Virus record (IMG/VR): IMGVR_UViG_3300025282_000199 | Coordinates: 1 to 26,724 of that record | Reading direction: 5' to 3' (one strand) | DNA: 26,724 bases | Source: a virus | In this document: positions 13,613 through 22,739 of the stretch, one piece after another | Numbering within the stretch: the stretch's first letter is position 1 | How the letters are laid out: each line of letters opens with the position of its first letter | Notes under the pieces: generated by a model | Databases searched by the model: none | What the model was told of the DNA's origin: nothing | The model's input: only the letters and a program-made list of their open reading frames with translations | Program-made: the position numbers and the translations under genes

Positions 13613-14824
13613 TCACTTTCTTTGAAATCTAAAATTCCCTCTACGATATTTCTTTATCACTTCGTCTTCTCCCCATGGTCTCCTCACTTCTTTGTTGATG
13701 AATTTGAATGCAGCGTCTTCATTAGCATGTTCAAGAAATTGAGCGGCTTTTGCTGAAACCTGATCAAATTTATACTGGTTCCAGTCGCGATTGGTTTCTT
13801 TCGCTCGTATATAAATGCATAACCGCAACCAGAAAGAATCATCAGATCTCCACTCTTCTTCATACTGCTCCTCCGACATAATATCACGCTTAATAACCTT
13901 TGTCAAGCTTGTTTTTCTACCTTCTTCTCCGAAAAGAGGGACGCGCACAGATGGTATCTGCCCCACAAACATATTGTAGAACTCTTTCAAATAGAATTTC
14001 AAGTCCGAAACATCAATAAAGCAAGAAAGTTTATAAAATTTCTCTGTCAACGTCTCTTTCCCTACATCATACTTCTGCATTAGATCTGTCATCTGGCTAG
14101 AGTATGTAATGGCGACCAATCTCCACGGCGCATTCTTGTCAAGCGCAAATCCCTGGTTGGCGGCCAATTGGCGATAAGTCTCAAACTGTATATCGTTTAT
14201 ATATGTTGCTATCTTATTCAGATCCTCCCCCTGGTCGCTGGTGTCATCAATCTCAATTACCAGTCCACTATATAGAGGAGTAGATAAATTACTCAGCAAA
14301 TATTCTGACATCGTATACGGCTGAAGGAGTGTAACTCTGTCAATAAGAATTGTGAATTGTTCTATAAAATCAGGAAAATCTAAGATTTTCCCGTTTATCT
14401 TTCTAGATGACATAAAAGGAAAAATAAGACCTTCATACATCTTTCGAACATATGAAAAATAATCTTCCCGTGGGGATCTCCACCCCCTTTTTGGCTCCAA
14501 CAGACGAGACACCAACCCAGTGGAAGAGATCGCTCCAACCCTGATAAGTTCTTTCGCGTCACTCTGTATACTGCTAAATGCATCGGCGACGAAGTTAAGC
14601 GCAAACACCTCACCCTCTCCCAAAACTCTATTCATTAACACCGACCCCGACGCAGGATAAATAGCGTCTTGATTATTATCAATCCTGCCGTATGAAATGT
14701 GTTCATACCAATAATTTACGAAACTATGATTAGATAACCCAGTAGAATAATTTTCAATATACTTAGTTCTTTCCGTGAATGATGGGCGAGCAGGAAGAGA
14801 ATTTGATCCGAAACTATATTTCAT
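13613..14824 (-). CDS. Probable virion-associated protein, function unknown
   Basis: This is a 403-residue protein with no motif I can name. It is soluble-looking with no signal peptide or membrane segment. It begins KYSFGSNSLPARPSF and has a WRSPREDYFSYVRKMYEG block near residue 120. It follows the 972-residue virion gene by 9 nt with an AGGGAG ribosome site, so it is the last gene of the tail operon and is most likely a tail or baseplate component (inferred from position). A sigma70-like promoter lies inside its coding region and probably serves the polymerase gene downstream. Confidence 0.75.
   Translation of the reverse strand: MKYSFGSNSLPARPSFTERTKYIENYSTGLSNHSFVNYWYEHISYGRIDNNQDAIYPASGSVLMNRVLGEGEVFALNFVADAFSSIQSDAKELIRVGAISSTGLVSRLLEPKRGWRSPREDYFSYVRKMYEGLIFPFMSSRKINGKILDFPDFIEQFTILIDRVTLLQPYTMSEYLLSNLSTPLYSGLVIEIDDTSDQGEDLNKIATYINDIQFETYRQLAANQGFALDKNAPWRLVAITYSSQMTDLMQKYDVGKETLTEKFYKLSCFIDVSDLKFYLKEFYNMFVGQIPSVRVPLFGEEGRKTSLTKVIKRDIMSEEQYEEEWRSDDSFWLRLCIYIRAKETNRDWNQYKFDQVSAKAAQFLEHANEDAAFKFINKEVRRPWGEDEVIKKYRRGNFRFQRK
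13878..13906 (-). promoter_or_regulatory. Internal sigma70-type promoter upstream of the polymerase gene
   Basis: Within the coding region of the upstream virion gene the minus strand reads TTGACA, 17 bases, TATTAT with an extended TGA before the -10 box. The -35 box is preceded by AGC, as in the promoters at 673 and 3734. It would start transcription about 265 bases before the polymerase and give the replication genes a start independent of the tail operon. Confidence 0.5.
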
Positions 14825-14833
14825 TTTTGCTCC

Positions 14834-17752
14834 CTATCCACCGATCAAATCAGAAGGTGTCGTTTCTTTGAAGTTTTGCGCATCCTGAATACATGTCAAG
14901 GAACTCTCCAGCGAACCAGGAGTAAGCGTCGTTGCAACAGCAGTAATCATATATAATCCTCCCAACCCAAGTCGATTTGCAATTGATTTTGCCGCGGCCA
15001 AGCTTCCAAAACCAGTCACGGAAGGAGATAACCACAACTGTTGCCCCGGATAGAACATAGGATTGCCAAAAACAATTGTCTCCGCATTATATACATTTCT
15101 CAAGACACCCAATCCTATTCCGGCGCCGCCTTTAAGCGCCTTCAGCAAAAGTATATCTTTGAGGTCGGTGGATGCCTGACTAAACTTTACGCTTTTAACA
15201 ATTCCAGTAGAACTACCACCCCTCAAGTGATAAATCCCCTGCTTGGAATCTTCGTACTCATCCTCCCCAACCTGTGGGGATCGCACTCTCGATCCGCCGA
15301 CAATAATAAAATTGGTTGGAATTTCATCATCGCCAACATCGTCCCTGCCAAGAAGACCTTCCAGATTTGGTCCTGCAATTCTCCATGTATCGGCGATCTC
15401 TGCGATGCTCCCAAGGGGTCCATCAAAATTCACGGGGGTTCCATTTTTCCGGGCAAGAATCAATCCTGGAGAATGCCCTGAGACTTCGGATTTTACAAGC
15501 GTTCCCGCTCCTTTCTCTATCTGCGAAAACCCTGCTTTCTTTTCTGCGTACTTCCTCTCAGCGACATATGCATCTAACGCTGCTGTGAGCAGGTTTGCGA
15601 TAGCGCTTTGTAGGAAATCGTTGAACGTCCAAAGCGCTCTTTTTTGTTTAATAACTTGTTGCTGCATAAAATTATTAAACAAACTATATGATATCGGAAG
15701 CTTCGTCAAATTAATTCTTCTCTCACTCACAAGATTTGCCCACTCGTCGTCGAGTGATCCGATCTCCTCTGATGGATATATGTGAAATGTATAATCCCCA
15801 ACTATAATCTCGCTTGACTGAGGAAGATTCGCCAGTGCCAAATAATCGCGGGTAGCTTTAGTTTCCTCAAACACCGCAAAGTCTTCCTGATTTTGTTCGA
15901 GCGCCGCCACACGCGAGAATATGGCTGTGTTTACACCATAAACGAATCCATACGCTGCGGTGAACGGGATGGCGAATTCGGAATACGAAACAGGGATAAA
16001 TTGTTGAAACGATAAATTTGCTCTTTCTTGAATAGGAACAAGTGCATATGCCATATAATTCAACAGATCTCCAAAATAAAAATACCCTATTGTGTGCTCG
16101 GCGGATGAATCTTCTGATGCATCCAGTGGGGATGGTTTCTTCAAGTCTGCGCCTCCCACTATCTCCTTAGTTGCTTCTTCCTGTGACCCAAAATTATTTG
16201 CTTTATTAAAAGAAAGTTTCCCTTCTTGATAATCACTCTCTAAAATCGTAAAACTAAATAATCTATCATTATCGTAAAGATATTTTATAAACCTGCCGTA
16301 GTTGGTGTTCGTCAGCCGGTTTGTCTTTTTGTTTATGGTATCTTTTAGTTTACCTATATCCTTTTTTAGTGTTGCCCTTTGTGTTTTCCTGTCTGCTTTT
16401 TCGTCTTTTGATAAGTCCGGATTGTCTTCTAACTTTTTTGCATTTGCTTTGGCAGTAGACAATTTTTTCTTTAGATTCTTGAGATCTGCTAGTTCCACTT
16501 CAGTGGTGCCTACCGCTAGCACGTTCGCTTCTTGCCGGTCGCCACTATGCTCTCCGGAAGCTTGGAACGAAATAGTTAATTCAGTTGATCCGTCGTCCTT
16601 GAAATCCCACTCCGTTGTTAGGGGATTGAGTGTCAAAAGCATGCGGGTATTTTCAATCGCATCTTTCAATCCTGCATCCTCAATAGCGTTGTCTGAAAAA
16701 TTATATCCTATTTCTGCGTATATCGTAGCACTGGAATCGAAGTCGGGTTGCTCGTCGTCGCACACTGATTCGAGCAGAGCCCCTGTCTGTTCATCGTAGG
16801 TATGCACTCCATCACAAAGTTCTTCCGGACTAAGATTTTCACTGAAAAGCAACTCGATCCACCCGAGGTGATCTACTCCGGAATTAGTGTTCGCCAGGTC
16901 CACGAATGATTTAAAATAAAGAGTCATTTCGCCAGTCATATTCCTAAGACTGGTGTAAGAGGTGCCTCCCCGACTCTCAAAACTAAAACTTTTCAGACCT
17001 ATATCAGATCCACCAGAAGTTCCATTTCTCAAAAATTCATGTAAATTCTGACTATGAGATGAAAACTTAAATTCCCTTACGCGGATGGCGCCAGATGATG
17101 GGTTCTTGTCTTTTTTGTACAGGCGAAGATAAGGAGTTAAAGCACTTAAATCTTTTGGGGTAGCCCCCATAAGGCTGAGCATTCTTTCTCTGGGAGAGCA
17201 GAGTTTCCCCACTAAGTTCTCCGATGTGCTTGCTACTATTAATCTTGGCAATTGGATTTGATTCGGAGAGTTGTTGAGGTTCAGAATGGTATCTATGTTT
17301 TGAAGAAGAAAAGCTTGTTCGCGCTGTTGGAGCAGTCCTCTCGCCGCAAGTTCGTTTTTCTTTTTTCGGCGGCCGCCCTTCTTGGCTTTCGCTTTTACAT
17401 CTGTTTTTTTTATCTCTTCATACTCAGCTTTCTGGAATGCGATGGCGGTTGGTACGCTGATGAACTCGTCGTACTTCGCTTTTGCAATGTCGTACCATAT
17501 CTTATCCGTCTTGTTGCCTTCAGTCTGGTTTTCTTGCCCATACGGGGTAGGCAACGCCGAGAAATCAGGTGCGCCTGCCAATTCTCGTGGAGGCCAGAAA
17601 TCTGGGGCGCCCTTACGCAGTTCGTCCACTGCATGATCGGCGGCCGCCACGGCGCGTGCTGCGGCCGCGGTGGGGTATCCTTGAACCTCTGAATCGGGCA
17701 CGTTCAACGCTTTCAAAAATGCGAGTGCTGGTTTGAATGTGTTGCTTGGCAT
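14834..17752 (-). CDS. Large virion structural protein, probable baseplate/tail component
   Basis: This is a 972-residue protein. The N-terminus is rich in alanine (about 28-42), with a basic KKGGRRKKKNE patch near 123-133. Residues 200-420 are beta-rich with a block on SFESRGGTSYTSLRNMTGEM. A lysine-rich coiled coil follows at about 420-490, and then further beta-rich parts. The last 70 residues (MFYPGQQLWLSPS, GLYMITAV, SLESSLTCIQ) resemble the ending of baseplate hub proteins, where a strand pattern of this type closes the domain. It lies 2 nt after the LysM-like gene and belongs to the tail operon. A hub or wedge assignment is inference from context and that C-terminus. Confidence 0.75.
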   Translation of the reverse strand: MPSNTFKPALAFLKALNVPDSEVQGYPTAAAARAVAAADHAVDELRKGAPDFWPPRELAGAPDFSALPTPYGQENQTEGNKTDKIWYDIAKAKYDEFISVPTAIAFQKAEYEEIKKTDVKAKAKKGGRRKKKNELAARGLLQQREQAFLLQNIDTILNLNNSPNQIQLPRLIVASTSENLVGKLCSPRERMLSLMGATPKDLSALTPYLRLYKKDKNPSSGAIRVREFKFSSHSQNLHEFLRNGTSGGSDIGLKSFSFESRGGTSYTSLRNMTGEMTLYFKSFVDLANTNSGVDHLGWIELLFSENLSPEELCDGVHTYDEQTGALLESVCDDEQPDFDSSATIYAEIGYNFSDNAIEDAGLKDAIENTRMLLTLNPLTTEWDFKDDGSTELTISFQASGEHSGDRQEANVLAVGTTEVELADLKNLKKKLSTAKANAKKLEDNPDLSKDEKADRKTQRATLKKDIGKLKDTINKKTNRLTNTNYGRFIKYLYDNDRLFSFTILESDYQEGKLSFNKANNFGSQEEATKEIVGGADLKKPSPLDASEDSSAEHTIGYFYFGDLLNYMAYALVPIQERANLSFQQFIPVSYSEFAIPFTAAYGFVYGVNTAIFSRVAALEQNQEDFAVFEETKATRDYLALANLPQSSEIIVGDYTFHIYPSEEIGSLDDEWANLVSERRINLTKLPISYSLFNNFMQQQVIKQKRALWTFNDFLQSAIANLLTAALDAYVAERKYAEKKAGFSQIEKGAGTLVKSEVSGHSPGLILARKNGTPVNFDGPLGSIAEIADTWRIAGPNLEGLLGRDDVGDDEIPTNFIIVGGSRVRSPQVGEDEYEDSKQGIYHLRGGSSTGIVKSVKFSQASTDLKDILLLKALKGGAGIGLGVLRNVYNAETIVFGNPMFYPGQQLWLSPSVTGFGSLAAAKSIANRLGLGGLYMITAVATTLTPGSLESSLTCIQDAQNFKETTPSDLIGG

Positions 17753-17753
17753 C

Positions 17754-18101
17754 CTAAGCTGATCTCCTTGTGTAGATACCCATCACCCGCTCAAAAGGAA
17801 GAGGTATTTCTATGACAGTCCCAACGGCGAGATGCGATTCGGTTGGCGTCTGGTTATACCACGCAATTAGCCACCAATAGGTTGGATCTCCATAGTATTG
17901 ACTCGCCAACTTATAGAATCTATCTCCCACCTTCCAAACTCGCGTCTCGCTATTTAAGAAAGAACGCTCCTTTGCAGTTGGGTAAGTCAAAGTGGATGTT
18001 CTCAGTTGCCTTATGAACTTAACACCCCTATTGTCAAATTGCTTCTTGTACATCTCCGAATCATTGAGCGCACTTTTTGTGTTATCGTATCTTGATGCCA
18101 T
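17754..18101 (-). CDS. Baseplate protein with LysM-like domain (gp53 / tail protein X type)
   Basis: This is a 115-residue protein. Residues 55-101 form a LysM-like unit: RVWKVGDRFYKLASQYYGDP, then WWLIAWYN, then VGTVIEIPLP. The same pattern occurs in T4 gp53 and in phage P2 gpX, small proteins of the contractile-tail baseplate. In this setting the domain is structural and not a cell-wall binder. The basic N-terminus is specific to this protein. The gene follows the previous one with a 16-nt gap and an AAGGGGG ribosome site, and its end abuts the 972-residue virion gene. Confidence 0.82.
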   Translation of the reverse strand: MASRYDNTKSALNDSEMYKKQFDNRGVKFIRQLRTSTLTYPTAKERSFLNSETRVWKVGDRFYKLASQYYGDPTYWWLIAWYNQTPTESHLAVGTVIEIPLPFERVMGIYTRRSA

Positions 18102-18117
18102 TTGTTATCTATCCCCC

Positions 18118-19284
18118 TTACCAGAGCGCCGTAACATCTTCAAACAAAAATCTATCAATATTTCTCAATAACGTTCTATCTTGAGGGGATAAAATTTCAT
18201 TCGCCCGCACCCTCAATCTTGCATTCATAAGATCTTTTTGCAATTCTAAAAATGATCCGATTCCTGGTTGTATGCCTATGTTCACCTCGCCGTATCCTGC
18301 GCTATCTGCGCCATACACATTCGCTATACGCTCGCCGTTCACATCTACATTGATGGGAGGAGGATCCCCCTTGTCGAGATCAGCAAGGAACTCTATCAAC
18401 TCCGAGGGCAAACCAGATCTAACAGTAGAGTTGTTGGCAGAAGTAGGGGTGCCACCTTGAATTGCACCCCCATATGGAAATGCCGGTCTAGAATCATTAC
18501 TTCCTTGCGAAAAACCCATTAGTGACTTCGCCTCCTGATCACTATTGAATCCCAGAACCTGCTCGTGAAGAACTGAAAGTTCAATATCAATATTTATTGT
18601 TTGAGGGTAAAATATGCCAGGCACTGGATCGAAAAACCCATCGTCAATACTGGGACTATATTGAAATCCTGATATTGTGCAAGCGAGTCCATCGAATTGG
18701 GCGGGTGAGGTACCGCCGTCTTCACCTAGTCCTGGTCTGCAAATCAAATTACCCATCTTTATCTTAAAAAGAGGTCCGGATTTTATATTTGTAGCACTAT
18801 CTCCGGCGCCACCGTAAGATGGATACATCATTGAAATAAGGTTATTCGCTTTGATCATATTTTGCTTCGCTTCTTTCAAGTTAGAAGAGACGAGATCCCA
18901 CGCCAGATTAATAGTACGCTCTGTATTCTGATATGTTTGGATAGGGTCAGATCTTCCGAATACTTGCTCTTTGTTGTAGTTAGCAGAAAAATTGTCACTA
19001 AAATCTGTCAAAAACGCTTTAAAGAAAATTGATTGTGTCGAGAGAAGATGATATATTTCAATAAAATATCCCTTGCTTACTGCCCAAGCAGTAGAGGGAT
19101 CGTGATAAAACTGCTCCTCTGGATTTCGTTGCGTACCTTCTTGCAGGGGGTCGTCGCCAGTAAGGGTGATGGCAACAGGGTCATCTTCGCCATAAGACAG
19201 TTGGCTCCTGATGTCGTCTTCACGAAAGTGAGAGTCGTGACCAGCAATCAGAGCATCTAGATCTAAATCATCTTCATCTTCCAT
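18118..19284 (-). CDS. Tail/baseplate structural protein of contractile-tail phage
   Basis: This is a 388-residue protein with a very acidic first 25 residues (EDEDDLDLDA). The central part, FKAFLTDFSDNFSANYN, then VFGRSDPIQTYQNTERTINL and GPLFKIKMGNLI, then ACTISGFQYSPSIDDGFF and FYPQTINIDIELSVLHEQVLG, is a pattern I associate with tail-tube-linked baseplate proteins of T4-like and Mu-like phages, placed between the tape measure and the LysM-like protein. It probably forms part of the tube-baseplate junction. A GAGGAG ribosome site precedes the ATG. The exact T4 counterpart (gp48, gp54 or other) cannot be decided by eye. Confidence 0.78.
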   Translation of the reverse strand: MEDEDDLDLDALIAGHDSHFREDDIRSQLSYGEDDPVAITLTGDDPLQEGTQRNPEEQFYHDPSTAWAVSKGYFIEIYHLLSTQSIFFKAFLTDFSDNFSANYNKEQVFGRSDPIQTYQNTERTINLAWDLVSSNLKEAKQNMIKANNLISMMYPSYGGAGDSATNIKSGPLFKIKMGNLICRPGLGEDGGTSPAQFDGLACTISGFQYSPSIDDGFFDPVPGIFYPQTINIDIELSVLHEQVLGFNSDQEAKSLMGFSQGSNDSRPAFPYGGAIQGGTPTSANNSTVRSGLPSELIEFLADLDKGDPPPINVDVNGERIANVYGADSAGYGEVNIGIQPGIGSFLELQKDLMNARLRVRANEILSPQDRTLLRNIDRFLFEDVTALW

Positions 19285-19358
19285 AATAAAATCTCCTCTT
19301 CTCTATATTCTATAATTAGAGAGAAATCGCCTTTTTGTTTGTGATACCAGTTAGTTTA

Positions 19359-22118
19359 TCACGTTCTCTTGATCAATCCTCTCGTGACGCTATCCCATAT
19401 ATATTTCTCAAGAACTGTGCCACCCAACTCCAAGGTAATGTTAATTGGCGCACCACCTCCGCCGCCAGCGGTTGCGCCCGCTGGTCTGGTCGCCTTAATT
19501 AATTCAACGACAGCATCAAGTTTGTCTGGATCAGCGTGAATCGCTTCCTGGTATTCCTTCGCCTTTTCAATAATTTTGACAGCGCCGTCAACATTCTCTT
19601 GTTTCACTAGTGCAGTGGCGCGCATAACACTCGTTACATTCCACGATAATCCCGTAAGTTTTTTCATGCTGGTTCCGCTCATAGCCTTAGACAGTTTCGT
19701 TGCGGCCTTGGCCATCATATTCAGACCATCCGCCGCTCCTTTGGCATCGCTTTTTATAGTGGTAATAAACTTGCTCGTAGCTTCCAACTTTTTGGTGGGT
19801 ATCTTTTTTGCTTTTTTTGCAAACTTGCCTAATGCGTTACCAAGAGTTACAATAAATGCAGCCATCATGGCTGCCTTCACGATCCCCTGGTCCATAACTA
19901 TACCCAAAACCTGTTTGATAAATACTCCTACTGAATGTATCGCGTCACCTATGCCGTAAAAAACGTCTGCAAATGCTCCAACCACATCTGCCACCTTTCC
20001 AATTACCTTCGCTAGCATCCACAATGGGATGGCCATCGAAGCGAATACCAGTGCCAAAGAAAGCAAGACTGGCACGAGGACCAACCCGCCTGTTCCTATC
20101 GCGAACAACGCACCAGCGATGGCGGGGGATGCCCAGAACAATAACGCTGTAATAGCCATAATACCAACAACAAACGCTCCAGCGTACAGCGCTATTTTCT
20201 GCAACCAGTCTCCAAAGCTTGTATCCCAAAAACTCTTATCTGATGTCATCCACTCTATCACGCCCTTTATAGCTCCCAGTATTTGGCCAAATTTCTCTGC
20301 GATATAAGTGGCCGCCCGATCTACGAATTCATCGAGACCCTTAAAACTCCTGCCAAATACTTTGACTCCTTCGGCGGCCCCCTCTAGGCTGGGTCCGAAA
20401 TGGGTATTAAATATTTCCACCAGTCTACCGAGCACCTTTGTTGCAACTTTTATTGCAATCGCCATTCCGTTGCCAATCAATTTAGTAACTGCGCCGAGAC
20501 CCTTCTTCGTTTTGTCCCCATAAAGCACCCCAAAGAAATCTTTCAATGCAGATATCACCGCTGGGTGGGCGAATACTGACTGGAAGAAATATTGAATCTG
20601 CTCTGCCAAACTTATTGTCGAGCGGAGCATTTTTTGATATCTTTTTTGTTGCGCCGCTTCTTTCTTGGCTGCTTTCTCGCTGGCGATAGCTTCATCATCT
20701 TGATATCCCATTAGGGCGCCGAATGCATCAACTTTCATGTCAAGCGTCTCAGCGAACGCCTTCTTCTCTGCATAATTCATATCCAAAAATGTCTTACCAG
20801 ACGCCTTCAGTGCACTCACAACTGCTTTTTGGACTGCCGCTGGTCCTTTCTCCGCTTGTAACTGAAACATTTCCAAACTGTTCAGCATTGGTCCGCCCAG
20901 ATAAGCATTAAGTTGTCCTACTGTAGATGCTGCGCCCTCGAAGGTATCAAACTTTTCACCAAGCGCAACAACGTCCGCCATCTCAAGTCCCGCCGCTTTC
21001 GCTGCTGCGGCTATCTCAATAAATTTATCACCTATCCTGCCGCCATAAAGTGCGAGATTGCCCTGGAGTTGAGAAAGGTTCGCACCCACTTCCGCTGGTG
21101 TCATCCCGAGATCAAGAGCGGCTGACGCCAGCCCTTTCATCGAGTGCTCCGCCTCCTCTGCGGACATCCCAAGTCCTTTTGTCATAAAGGTTAGTGATTT
21201 ACCAAAATCAGTGGCTGACCACCCAATTCTCTCAAACTCGGCGCCTGTCCTAATCATCTGCGTTCTTGTATTCGAAGAAGCATCTGCCATACCTTGCCAC
21301 GCACCAGCGAGCGCACCCGCCGCTTGAGCTGCTTGAGTGATATTAACGCCAGTACCCAAACTCATGGCGGCGCCAACATCTGACGCCATTGCGCCTGCGT
21401 CACCTGCGGCGGCACTAAAACTTGCTAATGCAGCGGAACTAGTGTGCAGGAATTCCACACTCGCAGTCATAATTTTCGATATCAATGATGATATAAGATT
21501 TACTGGATTGAAAACGTCCCAAAAAGCCATTGCTATTGACCCTACGGTTTTCAAAGTGCCCATGAGAAGTCCGTCAGTTTTCACCGCCTCCACATATGCG
21601 AACGCCATGCCTTTCACCATGCCTCCCACTTCACTTCGTGCGATGCCCATGCTGCCAGCAATTGAACTAAAAGCACCCACAGCTTTTTCATTGACTGTCT
21701 GCTGCGCCTTTATGGATGATGCCTGATCTTTTAAAGTCTCTAGGTTATCTTTGGCTAATTTTTGATTCTGGTGGGCAGCGTCGAGTTTCTTCGTGGCAAT
21801 ATCCAGTTCTTCTCTGTCTAACTCCTTTGCAGCCGTGAGAAGTTCTATTCGCTTTTTCATTTCCTCACGTATAGAGTTTGCCAACTGCAATTTTTGCTGT
21901 TCAATCTTTTGGTTTTCGGAAACCTCTTCCAGTGCCATCTGCTTTCTTTCTGCTGATGTCACCAAAAGTTTTTGACTAATAGAAAGTACCTTAGTAATTT
22001 CTTTATTGTATTCCCCCGTTGTTTTCGCGAGATCCTCTTTAATCTCCTTCTGTTCTTTCAGGAGAGCGTTGATATCTTTTTGTAGGGCAATTGTGCGTTT
22101 GTCTTTTTCTGTGGTCAT
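19359..22118 (-). CDS. Tail tape measure protein
   Basis: This is a 919-residue protein with the layout of a tape measure. Residues 1-140 are a charged coiled coil. A long alanine- and glycine-rich helical region follows, then a hydrophobic stretch at roughly 640-705 with two or three membrane-type segments (AGAFVVGIMAITALLFW and on). The tail end has a GGGGG linker and INITLELGGTVLEKYIW. Tape measures set tail length, pass through the tube, and can insert in the host membrane on DNA entry. At about 1.5 Angstrom per residue the tail would be near 140 nm (rule of thumb). Position after the tube and chaperone genes agrees. Confidence 0.9.
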   Translation of the reverse strand: MTTEKDKRTIALQKDINALLKEQKEIKEDLAKTTGEYNKEITKVLSISQKLLVTSAERKQMALEEVSENQKIEQQKLQLANSIREEMKKRIELLTAAKELDREELDIATKKLDAAHQNQKLAKDNLETLKDQASSIKAQQTVNEKAVGAFSSIAGSMGIARSEVGGMVKGMAFAYVEAVKTDGLLMGTLKTVGSIAMAFWDVFNPVNLISSLISKIMTASVEFLHTSSAALASFSAAAGDAGAMASDVGAAMSLGTGVNITQAAQAAGALAGAWQGMADASSNTRTQMIRTGAEFERIGWSATDFGKSLTFMTKGLGMSAEEAEHSMKGLASAALDLGMTPAEVGANLSQLQGNLALYGGRIGDKFIEIAAAAKAAGLEMADVVALGEKFDTFEGAASTVGQLNAYLGGPMLNSLEMFQLQAEKGPAAVQKAVVSALKASGKTFLDMNYAEKKAFAETLDMKVDAFGALMGYQDDEAIASEKAAKKEAAQQKRYQKMLRSTISLAEQIQYFFQSVFAHPAVISALKDFFGVLYGDKTKKGLGAVTKLIGNGMAIAIKVATKVLGRLVEIFNTHFGPSLEGAAEGVKVFGRSFKGLDEFVDRAATYIAEKFGQILGAIKGVIEWMTSDKSFWDTSFGDWLQKIALYAGAFVVGIMAITALLFWASPAIAGALFAIGTGGLVLVPVLLSLALVFASMAIPLWMLAKVIGKVADVVGAFADVFYGIGDAIHSVGVFIKQVLGIVMDQGIVKAAMMAAFIVTLGNALGKFAKKAKKIPTKKLEATSKFITTIKSDAKGAADGLNMMAKAATKLSKAMSGTSMKKLTGLSWNVTSVMRATALVKQENVDGAVKIIEKAKEYQEAIHADPDKLDAVVELIKATRPAGATAGGGGGAPINITLELGGTVLEKYIWDSVTRGLIKRT

Positions 22119-22154
22119 TCTATCTTATCTTCCTGCCGGTGGGGGCGATGTAAT

Positions 22155-22511
22155 CTATTTAAATGGCCACTTTAATCCAGTCGCTCTCTCAAATTTTGAA
22201 ATTGCTGAATCTAGTTTACCCTTATTCTTGTATGTCACAGGACTATCTAGTCCGGTACTTTTCCACGACTGAAGGTATCTTTTTTCTTTTGATAGCACAT
22301 TCGCAAAATTTCCAACTTGACTTTTGGTACCGCGAATATTTATAGGGAGATTGCCGCCACGGAACAAAGATGGCATCAACCACCGAAGAGTGGAACCAAA
22401 GGTGAGGATCCATGATTCGTTTATTTCTCCGTCGTCATCCCTCATTTTATTAAAATCAATAACAGCCGGAACTATATCTCCGCCGTCACTTTTCATTTCA
22501 TCGTCGCTCAT
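22155..22511 (-). CDS. Small conserved tail-region protein
   Basis: This is a 118-residue protein. The ATG at 22511 is chosen because GTGGAGG stands 9 bases before it; the longer open frame to 22562 crosses a terminator and cannot be the true start. The sequence begins with an acidic SDDEMKSD, then NESWILTFGSTLRWLMPSLF, INIRGTKSQVGNFANVLSKE, and ends KFERATGLKWPFK. I recall this ending and the G-T-x-S-Q-V block from a conserved protein of aquatic T4-like phages lying next to the tape measure, but its role is unknown to me. It starts a transcription unit (terminator and CTATTTAT motif upstream) that leads into the tape measure. Confidence 0.78.
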   Translation of the reverse strand: MSDDEMKSDGGDIVPAVIDFNKMRDDDGEINESWILTFGSTLRWLMPSLFRGGNLPINIRGTKSQVGNFANVLSKEKRYLQSWKSTGLDSPVTYKNKGKLDSAISKFERATGLKWPFK

Positions 22512-22530
22512 AAAACAAAATCCTCCACTA

Positions 22531-22542
22531 AATAAATAGTTT
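22531..22542 (-). promoter_or_regulatory. Candidate phage (late?) promoter motif CTATTTAT
   Basis: In the direction of transcription it reads GAAACTATTTATT, 20 bases before the ATG at 22511 and directly after a terminator. That position, where a new transcript must start if termination is efficient, is the best support for this motif as a promoter. The same string precedes the genes starting at 1379 and 24300. Confidence 0.45.
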
Positions 22543-22549
22543 CGCAACA

Positions 22550-22573
22550 AATAAAAAGGCACCCTCTGGTGCC
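22550..22573 (-). terminator. Intrinsic terminator after the gp26-like/51-codon unit
   Basis: On the minus strand a perfect GGCACC/GGTGCC stem with an AGAG loop is followed by TTTTTATTT. It begins a few bases after the stop of the 51-codon ORF, and the tail (TTTTTATTT) is identical to that of the ssb terminator. Confidence 0.8.
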
Positions 22574-22579
22574 CTCCTA

Positions 22580-22735
22580 TTATTTCTTCTTGATCGCTTC
22601 CGCTTCTTCTTTTATCTGTTTTAGCAGTCTCTCAATAAACCATTTTCTCAATTGTATGGGGAGATTATAAGACTCAATAAGACTCCACCCACCATGATAC
22701 TTCAAGACAAAAAATTGCTCATAAACCGCTTCCAT
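22580..22735 (-). CDS. Small tail-assembly ORF, possibly read by +1 frameshift from the upstream gene
   Basis: This is a 51-residue ORF beginning at the ATG at 22735, 4 nt after the gp26-like stop. The sequence MEAVYEQFFVLKYHGGW, then LPIQLRKWFIERL and an EEAEAIKKK end, looks like a real helical domain of tail-assembly proteins, and it ends just before a terminator. There is no ribosome site before the ATG. Its frame is open upstream through the last codons of the gp26-like gene, where seven T residues (22754-22760) could allow a +1 slip to make a 349-residue fusion. Such paired products between tube and tape measure genes are common in tailed phages. Translation by simple stop-start coupling is the alternative. 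Confidence 0.68.
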   Translation of the reverse strand: MEAVYEQFFVLKYHGGWSLIESYNLPIQLRKWFIERLLKQIKEEAEAIKKK

Positions 22736-22739
22736 GTAT

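Noticed and set aside
15243-16799. Several plus-strand open frames of 90-180 codons opposite the large virion gene, and similar ones elsewhere
   Set aside because: They lie wholly opposite well-supported minus-strand genes, have no recognisable domains or ribosome sites, and their composition mirrors the opposite codons.
19341-19362. Hairpin GTGATA/TATCAC at the end of the tape measure gene
   Set aside because: On the coding strand it is followed by A residues and not T, so it does not fit an intrinsic terminator.
22512-22562. Longer frame for the small tail-region protein
   Set aside because: It would begin inside a terminator hairpin. The ATG at 22511 has a strong GGAGG site.
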